Source: Bifidobacterium sp. ESL0732 (GTDB taxonomy: Bacteria > Actinomycetota > Actinomycetes > Actinomycetales > Bifidobacteriaceae). From it: a stretch of 64,000 nucleotides of DNA. Positions 36,754 through 45,657 of the stretch are shown piece by piece; the first letter of the stretch is position 1, and each line of letters begins with the position of its first letter. The position numbers and the translations under genes were made by a program. The notes beneath the pieces are model-generated. The model had not been told where the DNA came from. It saw only the letters and a list, made by a program, of their open reading frames with translations, and searched no databases. The stretch is from positions 248,001 through 312,000 of the forward strand of contig NZ_CP113920.1 in NCBI RefSeq assembly GCF_029395535.1, in the 5' to 3' direction.

Positions 36754-38136
36754 ATGAGAAGTATCAACAAGGCGTTGGGCCTCGTCCTTGCGGGCGCCAT
36801 GGCCCTGTCTGTTGGAGCATGCGGTTCGGGTTCTAACAATGGTGGTTCGAAGGCGGCCGGCAGCGATGCTCATGCCAACGATTCGGCCAAGTGCATCAAC
36901 AAGGTGAAGAATCCAAAGGCTGAGAAGGTCACTCTTTGGTCTTGGTATCCTCAGGTTGAAAAGTTGATTGATCATTTCAACGATACCCATAATGACGTTC
37001 AGGTCTGCTGGACCAGCTCTGACCAGTCCGCCAAGGCGTATTCGCGCTTCAGCACCGCCATCAAGGCGAAGTCGGGTGCCGCCGACATCGTACAGCTTGA
37101 ATATGCCATGATGCCTCAGTACGCCTCAGGCGTTGAGAAGCATCTCGTCGATCTGAACAAGTATGGGGTCAGCAAAATCAAGGACAATTACACTCCAGGC
37201 GCTTGGAAGGACGTCCAGCTGGGCGGCAATAAGAGCGTCTACGGCGTCCCAGTGGATGTCGGCCCGGTCGTGATGTATTACCGCAAGGATATCTTCGACA
37301 AGTACGGTGTACAGATTCCGACGACCTGGGACGAGTATGAGAAGGCCGGTCTTGAGCTCAAGTCCAAAGGCTATGAAGGCCATATTGGTAACTGGCAGCC
37401 TAACGGCACTCTGTTCAACTACGCCTATTACGATCAGGCTGGCGGCAAGGTCTTCAAGTATTCTGCGAATGATCCCGAAAAGGTCGGTATTGATGTCAAT
37501 TCAGATTCCGTCAAGAAGGTTGTCACCTTCTGGCAGAAGATGGCCAAGGAAGGCATCGTTGCCACTGACGATACCGATACTGCGGCTTGGAACAAGAAGA
37601 ACGTTGATGGCTCCTATGCCACCATCATCCATGCTTCGTGGATGGTTGGCTATCTGAACGGTCTTTCCGGTGTTCAGGATGGTTCGATCTGGCAGGTCGC
37701 CAAGGCCCCAGGCTGGACAGCGAACGATCCGGCCATCAACTGCGGCGGTTCGGCTCTTACTGTGACCGATCAGGCCAAGGACACCAAGCAGGCCGCGAAG
37801 GTAGCCATGGAGTTCTTCGGTGACGATCAGGCCCAGGACATCGCAGTCAACGATTCCGGTCTGTATCCGACCTGGCAGAAGAAGCTTCAGTCTCAGGCCT
37901 TCCTTGATCGTGGTGAGAAGTTCTTCAACAACCAGCAGATTAACAAGATCATCGCACCGGTGGCTCAGAACTACAAGGGCTATCAGTTCCTGCCCTTCCA
38001 GACCTACGCCAATGATGAGCAGACCAAGACTTTGGCCTCGATTCTGCGCGATGGTGCCAATGTGGATACCAAGCTTGATGCATGGCAGAAGACGCTCAGC
38101 ACCTATGCCAAGCAGCAGGGCTTCACAGTCGAGTAA
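36754..38136 (+). CDS. Sugar ABC transporter substrate-binding lipoprotein
   Basis: A 460-residue extracellular CUT1 binding protein: signal peptide with lipobox SVGACG, glycine/serine linker, then KVTLWSWYPQVEKLIDHFN and the family pattern GVPVDVGPVVMYYRKDIF. ATG 36754 follows AAGGAGG. Its gene lies between GH51 and two permeases, so it probably captures arabinose-containing oligosaccharides. No ATPase is encoded, as in the other island. Confidence 0.92.
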   Translation: MRSINKALGLVLAGAMALSVGACGSGSNNGGSKAAGSDAHANDSAKCINKVKNPKAEKVTLWSWYPQVEKLIDHFNDTHNDVQVCWTSSDQSAKAYSRFSTAIKAKSGAADIVQLEYAMMPQYASGVEKHLVDLNKYGVSKIKDNYTPGAWKDVQLGGNKSVYGVPVDVGPVVMYYRKDIFDKYGVQIPTTWDEYEKAGLELKSKGYEGHIGNWQPNGTLFNYAYYDQAGGKVFKYSANDPEKVGIDVNSDSVKKVVTFWQKMAKEGIVATDDTDTAAWNKKNVDGSYATIIHASWMVGYLNGLSGVQDGSIWQVAKAPGWTANDPAINCGGSALTVTDQAKDTKQAAKVAMEFFGDDQAQDIAVNDSGLYPTWQKKLQSQAFLDRGEKFFNNQQINKIIAPVAQNYKGYQFLPFQTYANDEQTKTLASILRDGANVDTKLDAWQKTLSTYAKQQGFTVE

Positions 38137-38155
38137 CAACAAGTGGTGTTAGGGG

Positions 38156-38177
38156 AGGCGGGTTCTGCCCGCCTTTC
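38156..38177 (+). terminator. Hairpin between binding protein and permeases
   Basis: AGGCGGG (38156-38162) and CCCGCCT (38168-38174) form a 7-base GC-rich stem with a 5-base loop, followed by TTTCCTT. A likely partial terminator that raises the ratio of binding protein to permeases. Confidence 0.65.
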
Positions 38178-38196
38178 CTTCAATGAGGAGAAGCTC

Positions 38197-39123
38197 ATGT
38201 CGAAAAAGAAAAATAATGTTGTGCCGCATGGTACCAAGTCGTTGTCAACGACAAGGGCGAACCGCTGGGGTTGGATATTCACCGCTCCTTTCGGCATCGT
38301 GTTTATCCTGTTCCTTGTCGTTCCACTTGTCTATGCGTTCTTTGTTTCGCTATACAGTTATACGCAGGTCCGCGGTACGATATTCACCGGGCTTGCCAAT
38401 TATAAAAGGGTATTCACCGATCCAATCTTCCTGAATGGTTTGAAACTGGTCGTGCTCTACACGATTGTGATGGTACCTATCCAGCTTCTGTTTGCACTTC
38501 TGCTGGCACTGGTGCTTGACACCATGAAGTCCAAGTTTGCCTCGGTCTCTCGTTTGCTTTACTTCTTGCCGTATGCCATTCCTGTGGTTATCGGCGCTCT
38601 GATGTGGGGCTTCCTGTATTCAAAGGATATGGGACCCTTCACTTCGCTTTTTCAACTGTTCGGTATGAAGGCCCCTGACTTCCTTGCCCCGGGCAGCATC
38701 TTCGGTTCCTTGGTCAACATGGTCACTTGGCAATGGACCGGCTATTACATGGTCATTCTCTACTCCGCGTTGCAGTCGATTCCGACGGACCTTTACGAGT
38801 CCGCCCGAATCGATGGGGCGTCGGAAGTCAAGATCGCTTTGAAGATCAAGGTTCCTATGATCACCAGCTCGATGGTCATGGTCACCATCTTCGCGTTGAT
38901 CGGTACGTTGCAGTTCTACACCGAGCCGATGGTCTTGAGAAACAACGCGAACTCCGCAATCCCACCTGAATATACGCCGAACATGTATGCGCAGGCTTTG
39001 GAATTCAACTACAACCAAATGAACTATGCCGCGACGGTCTCGTTCGCACTCGGCCTTCTGGTGGTCATCTTCAGCGTGGTGTTCATGGTATTGACGCGCA
39101 AGCAGTCTGGATTGGAGGACTGA
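38197..39123 (+). CDS. Sugar ABC transporter permease (MalF-like)
   Basis: A 308-residue CUT1 permease with about six membrane segments and an EAA-type loop, DLYESARIDGASEVKIALKI. ATG 38197 is preceded by GAGGAGAAG; the in-frame ATG at 38143 overlaps the hairpin and is unlikely. It pairs with the 39127 product to import the arabinoside bound by the 36754 protein. Confidence 0.92.
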   Translation: MSKKKNNVVPHGTKSLSTTRANRWGWIFTAPFGIVFILFLVVPLVYAFFVSLYSYTQVRGTIFTGLANYKRVFTDPIFLNGLKLVVLYTIVMVPIQLLFALLLALVLDTMKSKFASVSRLLYFLPYAIPVVIGALMWGFLYSKDMGPFTSLFQLFGMKAPDFLAPGSIFGSLVNMVTWQWTGYYMVILYSALQSIPTDLYESARIDGASEVKIALKIKVPMITSSMVMVTIFALIGTLQFYTEPMVLRNNANSAIPPEYTPNMYAQALEFNYNQMNYAATVSFALGLLVVIFSVVFMVLTRKQSGLED

Positions 39124-39126
39124 GCG

Positions 39127-40017
39127 ATGAAACAGAATCAGAATATCGATAAAGGTCAGAAGATCAACAGGGGGCATCAAATCACCGCCAAGGTCTTCAT
39201 GGTGATCTGCATTCTTTACTTCATACTGCCGGTCTGGTGGCTTATCGTCGCCGCCACCAAGAACAACGCCGGGTTGTTCATGGGCACTGGCGGCCCGATG
39301 TGGTTCGACAAGCATTTCGCTTTGTGGGACAACATCAAGGAGCTCACCACTTACCAGGATGGCATCTACTGGCGTTGGCTGTTCAATTCGCTGCTCTACG
39401 CTTTGGTCGGCGGCGTCGGCGCGACGGCGTTGTCAGTTATGGCGGGTTACGGATTCGCCAAATTCCGCTTCCATGGCCGCAAGGTATACTTCAACATCGT
39501 TCTCGGTGCCTTGATGATTCCGACCACGGCATTGGTCATTCCCACGTTCATCATCATGACGAAGATCGGAATGAACGATACGATTTGGGCGGTCATCTTG
39601 CCTTCGTTGCTTTCCCCGTTCGGCACTTACTTGATGCGTGTATATTGCCAGTCTTCCTTGCCTGACGAGATGATGGAGGCGGCGCGAGTCGATGGCGCCG
39701 GCGAGTTGAGGACCTTCTTCCAGGTCTCGCTGCCGATCATGACCCCTGCAATTACCACCGTTTTCCTGCTTTCCGTGGTCAATTGCTGGAACAACTACTT
39801 CCTGCCCCAGGTTGTGCTTGCCAATACCAAGCTCTTCCCGATTACGGTGGGTCTGACTCAATGGCAGGCCAAGTCCAACGCCGGTGCCGGTGTGGAACAA
39901 GTATGGAACCTCATCACCTGCGGCGCCTTCATCTCTGTGATTCCGTTGGTTCTGGCGTTCCTCTTCCTGCAGCGTTACTGGGTCGGAGGCATCACCGCTG
40001 GAGCCGTGAAGCAATAA
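39127..40017 (+). CDS. Sugar ABC transporter permease (MalG-like)
   Basis: A 296-residue CUT1 permease, starting three bases after the stop of its partner. The EAA loop is DEMMEAARVDGAGELRTFF; the protein ends RYWVGGITAGAVKQ, typical of MalG-type subunits. About six hydrophobic segments are visible. A terminator follows at 40071. Confidence 0.93.
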   Translation: MKQNQNIDKGQKINRGHQITAKVFMVICILYFILPVWWLIVAATKNNAGLFMGTGGPMWFDKHFALWDNIKELTTYQDGIYWRWLFNSLLYALVGGVGATALSVMAGYGFAKFRFHGRKVYFNIVLGALMIPTTALVIPTFIIMTKIGMNDTIWAVILPSLLSPFGTYLMRVYCQSSLPDEMMEAARVDGAGELRTFFQVSLPIMTPAITTVFLLSVVNCWNNYFLPQVVLANTKLFPITVGLTQWQAKSNAGAGVEQVWNLITCGAFISVIPLVLAFLFLQRYWVGGITAGAVKQ

Positions 40018-40070
40018 AACATCTGGAATAATCGCATTCGACGGGTTCTTATTGAACGTTGTCGGATGGC

Positions 40071-40117
40071 AGATCGTGTCTGTGCAGCCTTTTGCTGTGC
40101 AGACACGATCTTGTTTT
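40071..40117 (+). terminator. Rho-independent terminator of the arabinoside operon
   Basis: AGATCGTGTCTGTGCAG (40071-40087) pairs with CTGTGCAGACACGATCT (40095-40111) with two G-U pairs, followed by TGTTTT. Confidence 0.85.
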
Positions 40118-40231
40118 ATGGGCTTTGCCTTAGGGATGGCTGTATGCTGGATTACAGTATTATTTGACTGATGAGGGTCAGCGATTCGGACGTTTTCGTT
40201 TACATAATACAGTTGTGAAAAGGATTAGCAT

Positions 40232-41263
40232 ATGCGTTCCAGAGTGACGATTAAAGATGTGGCAAAGGAGGCAGGAGTCTCCATCAAAACCGTCTCCAAT
40301 GCACTCAACGGAACTGGGAGCATGCGTCCCTCCACGCGCGAACGTGTTTTGAAAGCGATGCACAATCTGGGCTATACCGTCAACGTTTCGGCAAGGTCGC
40401 TGAAAACCGGAAGCTCGAAACTCATCGGATTGGCCGTCTTCGACTTTTTGCAGCCATTTTCATCGTATCTCGCTAATCAAGTCATCGATGTTGCAAGGGA
40501 GCGAGGTTATGGGGTCATCGTCAGTACGTATGCCTCTGGCGGTGCGGGTATTCCTTCTATCATCGAAGAGACTTATCGCCTAGGGGCGGATGGATGGATT
40601 TTCTTCACAGATACGGCATTGGCCGACAAGGCCGCGATTCTTTCCCAACCTTATCCCACAGTGTTGGCCGGCGATTACAGCGCCTATGGCAAAGCGGATT
40701 TGGTGACGATGCCCAATGTCGATGCGCTGGAAAAAACGACCGGTGATTTGCTGGATCGCGGCTATCGTTCCGTGGCGTTGGTCGGAGCTCCTGCCGATCG
40801 CGATTGGCAACGCGTACTTAATGCTAGGGAAGGTACTCAAGAGCTAAGGATCCAAGGATATGTTCGGGCGTTCGAGAAGCGGGGTCTCGAAGTTGACTGG
40901 TCGAATGTCATATCGGTTTATCCGCTTAATAGTGTTTCAGGTGTTCGAGCTGGGGATCAATTGCTGGAAGGTAATCGTCCCGATGCTGTGGTCTGTCTGG
41001 ATGATGCGCTGGCGTTCGGTGTGATGAATGAGCTACAGAGACATGGATGCAGGATTCCCGAAGATATATCGGTAGTCGGCTTTGATAACGTTCCGGAAGC
41101 GGATTTTTCAACTCCCAGACTGACTACGATCGATCCGCATACTGATGCCTATGCCCGTAAAGCTGTTGAAATGCTCATCCAGCGTATTGAGGGCTATAGC
41201 GGGGAACCTCGCAGGTTTGTCTCCAGTTTTTCCCTGATTGAAAGGGAATCGACTAAAATTTAG
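40232..41263 (+). CDS. LacI family transcriptional regulator (arabinoside cluster)
   Basis: A 343-residue LacI-type repressor: helix-turn-helix TIKDVAKEAGVSIKTVSNAL at residues 6-25, hinge ARSLKTGSSKLIGLAVFD, and a sugar-binding domain ending in DISVVGFDNVPEADF, the usual LacI/GalR signature. It directly follows the arabinoside transporter and most likely controls it through the GTACAA-NN-TTGTAC sites at 35014-35151; this is inference from position. Those sites do not recur just upstream of its own gene, so it may not autoregulate. Confidence 0.92.
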   Translation: MRSRVTIKDVAKEAGVSIKTVSNALNGTGSMRPSTRERVLKAMHNLGYTVNVSARSLKTGSSKLIGLAVFDFLQPFSSYLANQVIDVARERGYGVIVSTYASGGAGIPSIIEETYRLGADGWIFFTDTALADKAAILSQPYPTVLAGDYSAYGKADLVTMPNVDALEKTTGDLLDRGYRSVALVGAPADRDWQRVLNAREGTQELRIQGYVRAFEKRGLEVDWSNVISVYPLNSVSGVRAGDQLLEGNRPDAVVCLDDALAFGVMNELQRHGCRIPEDISVVGFDNVPEADFSTPRLTTIDPHTDAYARKAVEMLIQRIEGYSGEPRRFVSSFSLIERESTKI

Positions 41264-41353
41264 CAATTTCACAAGCTTAGATAGTGTTGAGCTTGATGTA
41301 TCGTTTCTAAAAAATGATTTCTCTCTGTTCTGAAATTCCTTACAATAGGAGAC

Positions 41354-42205
41354 ATGACCGGATATATTCCTACACTTGCCCAGGCAGACGAGCTGCATCA
41401 CAAGATTGCGCCTTCTAAAGCCGCTTATGATCTTATCCATACCCATTGCGTCATCATTGCGACGATTACTCGTCAGCTGGTCCGCCGGCAGAACGCGCTG
41501 TTTGTGCGGCGTTGCACGTTGCCCGAAGATGCGCCGGAGCTTACGGGGAAGTATGAGGACGACAGCTCCTCAGATAGCGGTAGCACTGATGCCAACGAGG
41601 GTGCCGGAGGAGGTGTCACTCCGGCGGTGTTCGCTCAGAAACGCAATAATTCCAACGTTTTAGGTGCTATCAATGCTACGGTTCCACCGACGGACGGGGT
41701 GGCTGGTGGGCTTGTGCCGCCGCGTCTGCTCGACGAAAACCTTGCCGTGGTGGGGGCGATGCTCCATGACATCGGAACCTACCTCGTATTGAAACATGAC
41801 GGTTCTGACGGCGAAAAGCTGCAATTCGACGGGCCGAATTACATCCTGCATGGGCTGCGCGGCTACGATTGGTTGCTTAAGCAGGGCGTGGACGAGTCCA
41901 TCGCGCAATTCGCGCGCAACCATACGGGAGTAGGACTGACCCGCGAGCAGGTCGTGGCGCAGGGCTTGCCGCTTCCGCCGGCCGATTACGTGCCGATGAA
42001 CCTCGAGCAGGAGGTGGTGATGGTGGCCGACAAATACAACAGCAAGTCCATTCCGCCCCGATTCCTCACCGCCGGGGCCTACGCTCGCAAAGCCCGCCGT
42101 TTCGGATCAGACAACGAGCGGCAGTGGCTTGGCTTGGTAAAGAAGTATGGCGTCCCGGACATCCCGGCGTTGGCCAAGAAGTTCGACATGAAGCTGGACG
42201 AGTAG
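41354..42205 (+). CDS. HD-domain phosphohydrolase-like protein
   Basis: A 283-residue cytoplasmic protein with HD-superfamily motifs: HTHCVIIATITRQL near residue 29, MLHDIGTYL around residue 137 (the HD pair) and FARNHTGVG further on. Between the first and second motif is a Ser/Asp/Gly-rich insertion of about 75 residues, which is likely disordered. ATG 41354 follows AGGAGAC. HD proteins hydrolyse phosphomonoesters or nucleotides; the substrate here is unknown. Confidence 0.8.
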   Translation: MTGYIPTLAQADELHHKIAPSKAAYDLIHTHCVIIATITRQLVRRQNALFVRRCTLPEDAPELTGKYEDDSSSDSGSTDANEGAGGGVTPAVFAQKRNNSNVLGAINATVPPTDGVAGGLVPPRLLDENLAVVGAMLHDIGTYLVLKHDGSDGEKLQFDGPNYILHGLRGYDWLLKQGVDESIAQFARNHTGVGLTREQVVAQGLPLPPADYVPMNLEQEVVMVADKYNSKSIPPRFLTAGAYARKARRFGSDNERQWLGLVKKYGVPDIPALAKKFDMKLDE

Positions 42206-42220
42206 CCGGTCTCCGACATT

Positions 42221-42323
42221 GTTGCGACGAAAAGCACTAAAACGAGCCGAGTTTCGTGCTTTTCATCGCAACTTCAAATACAATGCGACCAAAAGCACGG
42301 TTATGCATGCTTTTGGTCGCATT
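42221..42323. repeat. Two hairpins built from one shared motif between convergent genes
   Basis: Hairpin 1: GTTGCGACGAAAAGCAC (42221-42237) with GTGCTTTTCATCGCAAC (42256-42272), one mismatch. Hairpin 2: AATGCGACCAAAAGCA (42282-42297) with its exact complement (42308-42323). All four arms carry GCGAC/T-AAAAGCA, so the element is a duplicated palindrome. Lying between the converging HD and ABC genes, it probably terminates both. Confidence 0.75.
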
Positions 42324-42410
42324 TATGGAATCAGGGAGCTGACTGCGATGTGGCGATGTCCCTGCTGCTATGCTGTCACCACTCCGGACGGGGTCGAGAC
42401 GCAGCCGAAC

Positions 42411-43832
42411 TCAGAACGAGTAAACCTTATCGGCTTTGGCCTCGTAATCGGTTGAGCTGGCGTATTCGTCCGAATCCGTGGCAGCGTTGGCATCAGCGGC
42501 AGTAGCGTCGGTCTTCGTGTCATTGGTAGCATTGGCGTCGTCGTCAGTATCGGCGTTCTCGCCGTCGGCGCTCGCCTCCGCGTTTGCATCTGCCTCAGTG
42601 TCATCGGCATTTTCAGCTGTGCCGGCATCGTCGCTTTCGCCCGTTTCCGAGCCGAAACCTGGAACCAGAACGATGACGCAGCGCTTCGGATCCTGCGCAT
42701 GGGCGATGCGCGCGAGTAGGTCGAGGATGACCTTGCGGTCGCCCTCGTCGAGTCCGCCGACCGGATCGTCGGCGAGAATCACCGTGGCTTCGCAGCAGAT
42801 GGCCCGTGCGATGGCCAAGCGGCGTTGGTCCACCGGCTTGAGGTCGGATACCTTCACTCCGGTGGCCGCTTCGTCGAAATCGACATATTTCAGCACATCG
42901 CGAGCCGCGACGGGTACCGGCTTGAGGAATGTGCGGCCCGAGGCACGCATGGTGAAGGTCAGGTTGGTCAGTGCGTCAAGGTCGTCGCGCAGGCTGTAGC
43001 GCTGCGTGATCAGGCCGATGCGGTGGCCGCGGATTTCGTTGGTTTCAAGTTCGAGAAGGCTCTGGCTTTTCACCATGACTTGACCGCTGTCTGGACGGTA
43101 AAAGCCTGAAGCCACTGCCAAGAAGTCGCGGCGTTGCTCGTCGTCGGCATTGGTGATGGCGTAGAGCGATCCGGCGAAGAAGCCCCAGTCGATATTGTCC
43201 AGCACGTTTCGACCGGATTCGCGATTGGTGAAGGTGACGTGGTCGAGCGCGAAAGTCGGGTTCGGCTTCAGCAGGATGTCGGCTTCGCTGATGGTCTCTT
43301 TGTCGAGGCGCGTTGAGATGGCCGTGGCCGGCTCGATGACGGGAGATTTTGCCTCGTGTGCGCTCAGCTCATCTTCTTCCTGCACGGCCAGCCTCAACGT
43401 TTCGTTGACACGTTGAGCATTGGAAGCCGCTACGTTCTCCGAATTGTCGCTGTTGGCTTTACCGTCGTCACTGGTTTTCTTGCCATCGGCCTCGTCGTTC
43501 GCCGGACCCGATTTCTTTGCATTACCTTTAGCGTTGGTGTCGGCAGTTTCGGCTTTGGTATTGTCGTTGCTGTCACCATCGTCGCTGTCAGTGTCTTCGA
43601 CGTTGTCGTTTTCAGCATCGTAGGCCGTCACGTCGCTGGAAACCTGTCCGGAAGCCGCGAGGCTACCGAGGTCGAGGGCGTCATCGTCATCATCGAAGAC
43701 GACATCATACTTGACCGCCGAGGTGTCCTGGGCGTCGTTCTGCGTGGTGTCCTCTGCATTGTTATTCGCGTTCTTCGGGTTTTGGGGCCCGTCGTTCATG
43801 GCTTCGTCTTTCGAATCGCTGTTCTTGCTCAT
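42411..43832 (-). CDS. Degenerate ABC ATP-binding protein with acidic tails
   Basis: A 473-residue protein whose core (residues about 190-395) follows the MacB/LolD-type ABC ATPase plan but lacks the catalytic features. The Walker A slot reads ITNADDEQRRD (226-236) with no GK[ST]; the LSGGQ signature reads LKPVDQR (331-337); Walker B is VILADDP with Asp in place of the catalytic Glu; the H-loop histidine is absent (VLVPGF). Q277 remains. Residues 1-185 and 400-473 are Asp/Asn/Ala-rich and probably disordered. It overlaps the permease gene by four bases, so they form a pair. Likely a non-hydrolysing partner or regulatory subunit. Confidence 0.75.
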   Translation of the reverse strand: MSKNSDSKDEAMNDGPQNPKNANNNAEDTTQNDAQDTSAVKYDVVFDDDDDALDLGSLAASGQVSSDVTAYDAENDNVEDTDSDDGDSNDNTKAETADTNAKGNAKKSGPANDEADGKKTSDDGKANSDNSENVAASNAQRVNETLRLAVQEEDELSAHEAKSPVIEPATAISTRLDKETISEADILLKPNPTFALDHVTFTNRESGRNVLDNIDWGFFAGSLYAITNADDEQRRDFLAVASGFYRPDSGQVMVKSQSLLELETNEIRGHRIGLITQRYSLRDDLDALTNLTFTMRASGRTFLKPVPVAARDVLKYVDFDEAATGVKVSDLKPVDQRRLAIARAICCEATVILADDPVGGLDEGDRKVILDLLARIAHAQDPKRCVIVLVPGFGSETGESDDAGTAENADDTEADANAEASADGENADTDDDANATNDTKTDATAADANAATDSDEYASSTDYEAKADKVYSF

Positions 43833-45349
43833 GCCTGAGCCTCCGTATCGTCTTCGGATGCGTTGTCATCGTGGGTTTTGCGGTCGTCGTGAGTTTCGCT
43901 TGGTTTTCCGTCATCCTCACGATCCTTGGCGTCGGCCTCGTGGTCGTCGTCCGCATTCTCGTTGGTTTGTGCGTTCGCGTTTTCAACGGCGGATTGCGTT
44001 GCGCTGTCGGCTTTTGCATTGCCAGTAGTTGCACTGTCGACTGCCTCGCGGGTCTCGAAGATGCGCGGAACTCCGGCGAAAGCGGGCCTCAAGAAGGCGA
44101 TTACGGCCAACGCCGCCACGATGGCAATGGAATACCACATCGCCATCCAGCAGGCGGATACTGCAGGCGTCGCGATTCCTTGGGCAAGTGCTTTTCCCAA
44201 AGGTTTGGCGCACAGCGCCCCGGCGATGCCGCCAATCAGAAGTCCCGGAACCGTGGGTATCAGCGTCTCCAGCGAGAACTGCCAACCCACGCGCGCCCGG
44301 GTGACACCGATGATCATGTCCATTGCAATCTCGTCGCTGCGCCGGCGAAGCGCAAACCCTACGAGCAGCAGCAGAATAATTCCGCCGCCTGCATAGAGGC
44401 CGATACGTACTTTGACCATCGTGTTGTTCAGCGTTTCCAACGGTTTGATCGTGGCGTTGTAATGGTCGAGCGTCGGCGAGCTGACTTGGTAGCCTTTCGG
44501 CAGTTTCATGGCCTTGACCGCTTGCGTGAAAGCGGTGTATTGATCGACGCTTCCGAGTTTGAAACCGACGTCGAAACGTGGGTTCAGCCAGCCTTCGGCA
44601 TTGTCGCTTAACAGATTGTTGGCGGTGAGAACGGAAGGTTCGGCGTAGATGGCGTTGTCGCGGTTTTCCTTGGCCAGTTTGGCGTCGCTGCCGTGCCCGG
44701 CGGGTGCTGGGTCGGTATAGGCGTAAATGCCGCGTACCGTGAGCTTGTAAGTGTCTGATGTCATGGGATTACCGAGCGTGAGTGTGCTGCCCACATGCAG
44801 GTTGTTCTTGCGTGCAAAGGCCTGGGAGACGAGCACGTTCTTGCCGTCTTTGCCTTGGTAATTCAAGGATTTGCCTTGGTCTATCTTGAAGGATCCCCAA
44901 GGGTTGATGGTGATGCCGTCTTTGTCGTAGTAGCTGTAAAGTGTGGTCTCGCCGCCGGTTTTCTTGCTGCTCACGTCGCTTTTGCCGGCAATGGCCTTTG
45001 TCGTGCCGGCCTGCTTCATCGGCAACGAGATACCGATCGAGAATTGCGGCTGCTGCACGCCGATCTGCTGCAGCGACATGGCGTAGGTGCCGTAATCGTC
45101 AAAGGTCATGTACTTTTTCACGCTTGAGGCGTCGTCGCCTTTGAGCTTGTTTTCCATCGCGGCGGTTGGCCGGATGACGGCGATCGGTGCCTGTGCCTGA
45201 TAGATTTCGCCATGTGCCTTGTCGTTGGCACTGGACACGGCGGTCGCGAAGACAACGCCGAATATCATGATTCCGGCGACGAGCAACATCAGGATGCTGC
45301 GCCATTTGTGACGTATCACTGAAGACCAGGCATTGGTTAGCACGAACAT
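43829..45349 (-). CDS. FtsX/MacB-type ABC permease
   Basis: A 506-residue membrane protein. A first helix (about residues 16-40, RSILMLLVAGIMIFGVVF) is followed by a 270-residue extracytoplasmic domain of the MacB periplasmic type, three helices around 320-430, and a highly acidic C-terminal tail (DDHEADAKDREDD and similar). This is the MacB/FtsX topology. Its ATG at 45349 is preceded by AGGAGA. Partner to the degenerate ATPase at 42411; the substrate is unknown. Confidence 0.85.
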   Translation of the reverse strand: MFVLTNAWSSVIRHKWRSILMLLVAGIMIFGVVFATAVSSANDKAHGEIYQAQAPIAVIRPTAAMENKLKGDDASSVKKYMTFDDYGTYAMSLQQIGVQQPQFSIGISLPMKQAGTTKAIAGKSDVSSKKTGGETTLYSYYDKDGITINPWGSFKIDQGKSLNYQGKDGKNVLVSQAFARKNNLHVGSTLTLGNPMTSDTYKLTVRGIYAYTDPAPAGHGSDAKLAKENRDNAIYAEPSVLTANNLLSDNAEGWLNPRFDVGFKLGSVDQYTAFTQAVKAMKLPKGYQVSSPTLDHYNATIKPLETLNNTMVKVRIGLYAGGGIILLLLVGFALRRRSDEIAMDMIIGVTRARVGWQFSLETLIPTVPGLLIGGIAGALCAKPLGKALAQGIATPAVSACWMAMWYSIAIVAALAVIAFLRPAFAGVPRIFETREAVDSATTGNAKADSATQSAVENANAQTNENADDDHEADAKDREDDGKPSETHDDRKTHDDNASEDDTEAQA

Positions 45350-45657
45350 CTATTTCTCCTGTGTTTGAGGCCTGTAGTTTGCCGCGTTGAAAGCTATCCT
45401 GCCGAGCGTGACATACAGGCACCACATGTTTCCTGCCGTTTAGGCTTGCATATTTTCCGATGCTAGGCCGCAGCATAGGCAACAGACTCTAGTATATGTG
45501 CCTAAACTTGGGTGGAACGAACAAAACCTCAAGAAATGTTGAGAGTTTTCTGAGAATTCCATTTTTGAAGCGGTATTGAAGCGTTATGAGGGGATTATTT
45601 GGTGGGATTGCAGAAAATTTGGGTAAATTCGTCACACGACAGGTAGGATTATCGATA
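45350..45657. other. Divergent promoter region
   Basis: About 300 bases between the ABC permease (leftward) and the large membrane protein (rightward). No gene is supportable if the latter starts at 45658; the upstream in-frame ATG at 45586 is possible. No palindrome or terminator stood out. Confidence 0.4.
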
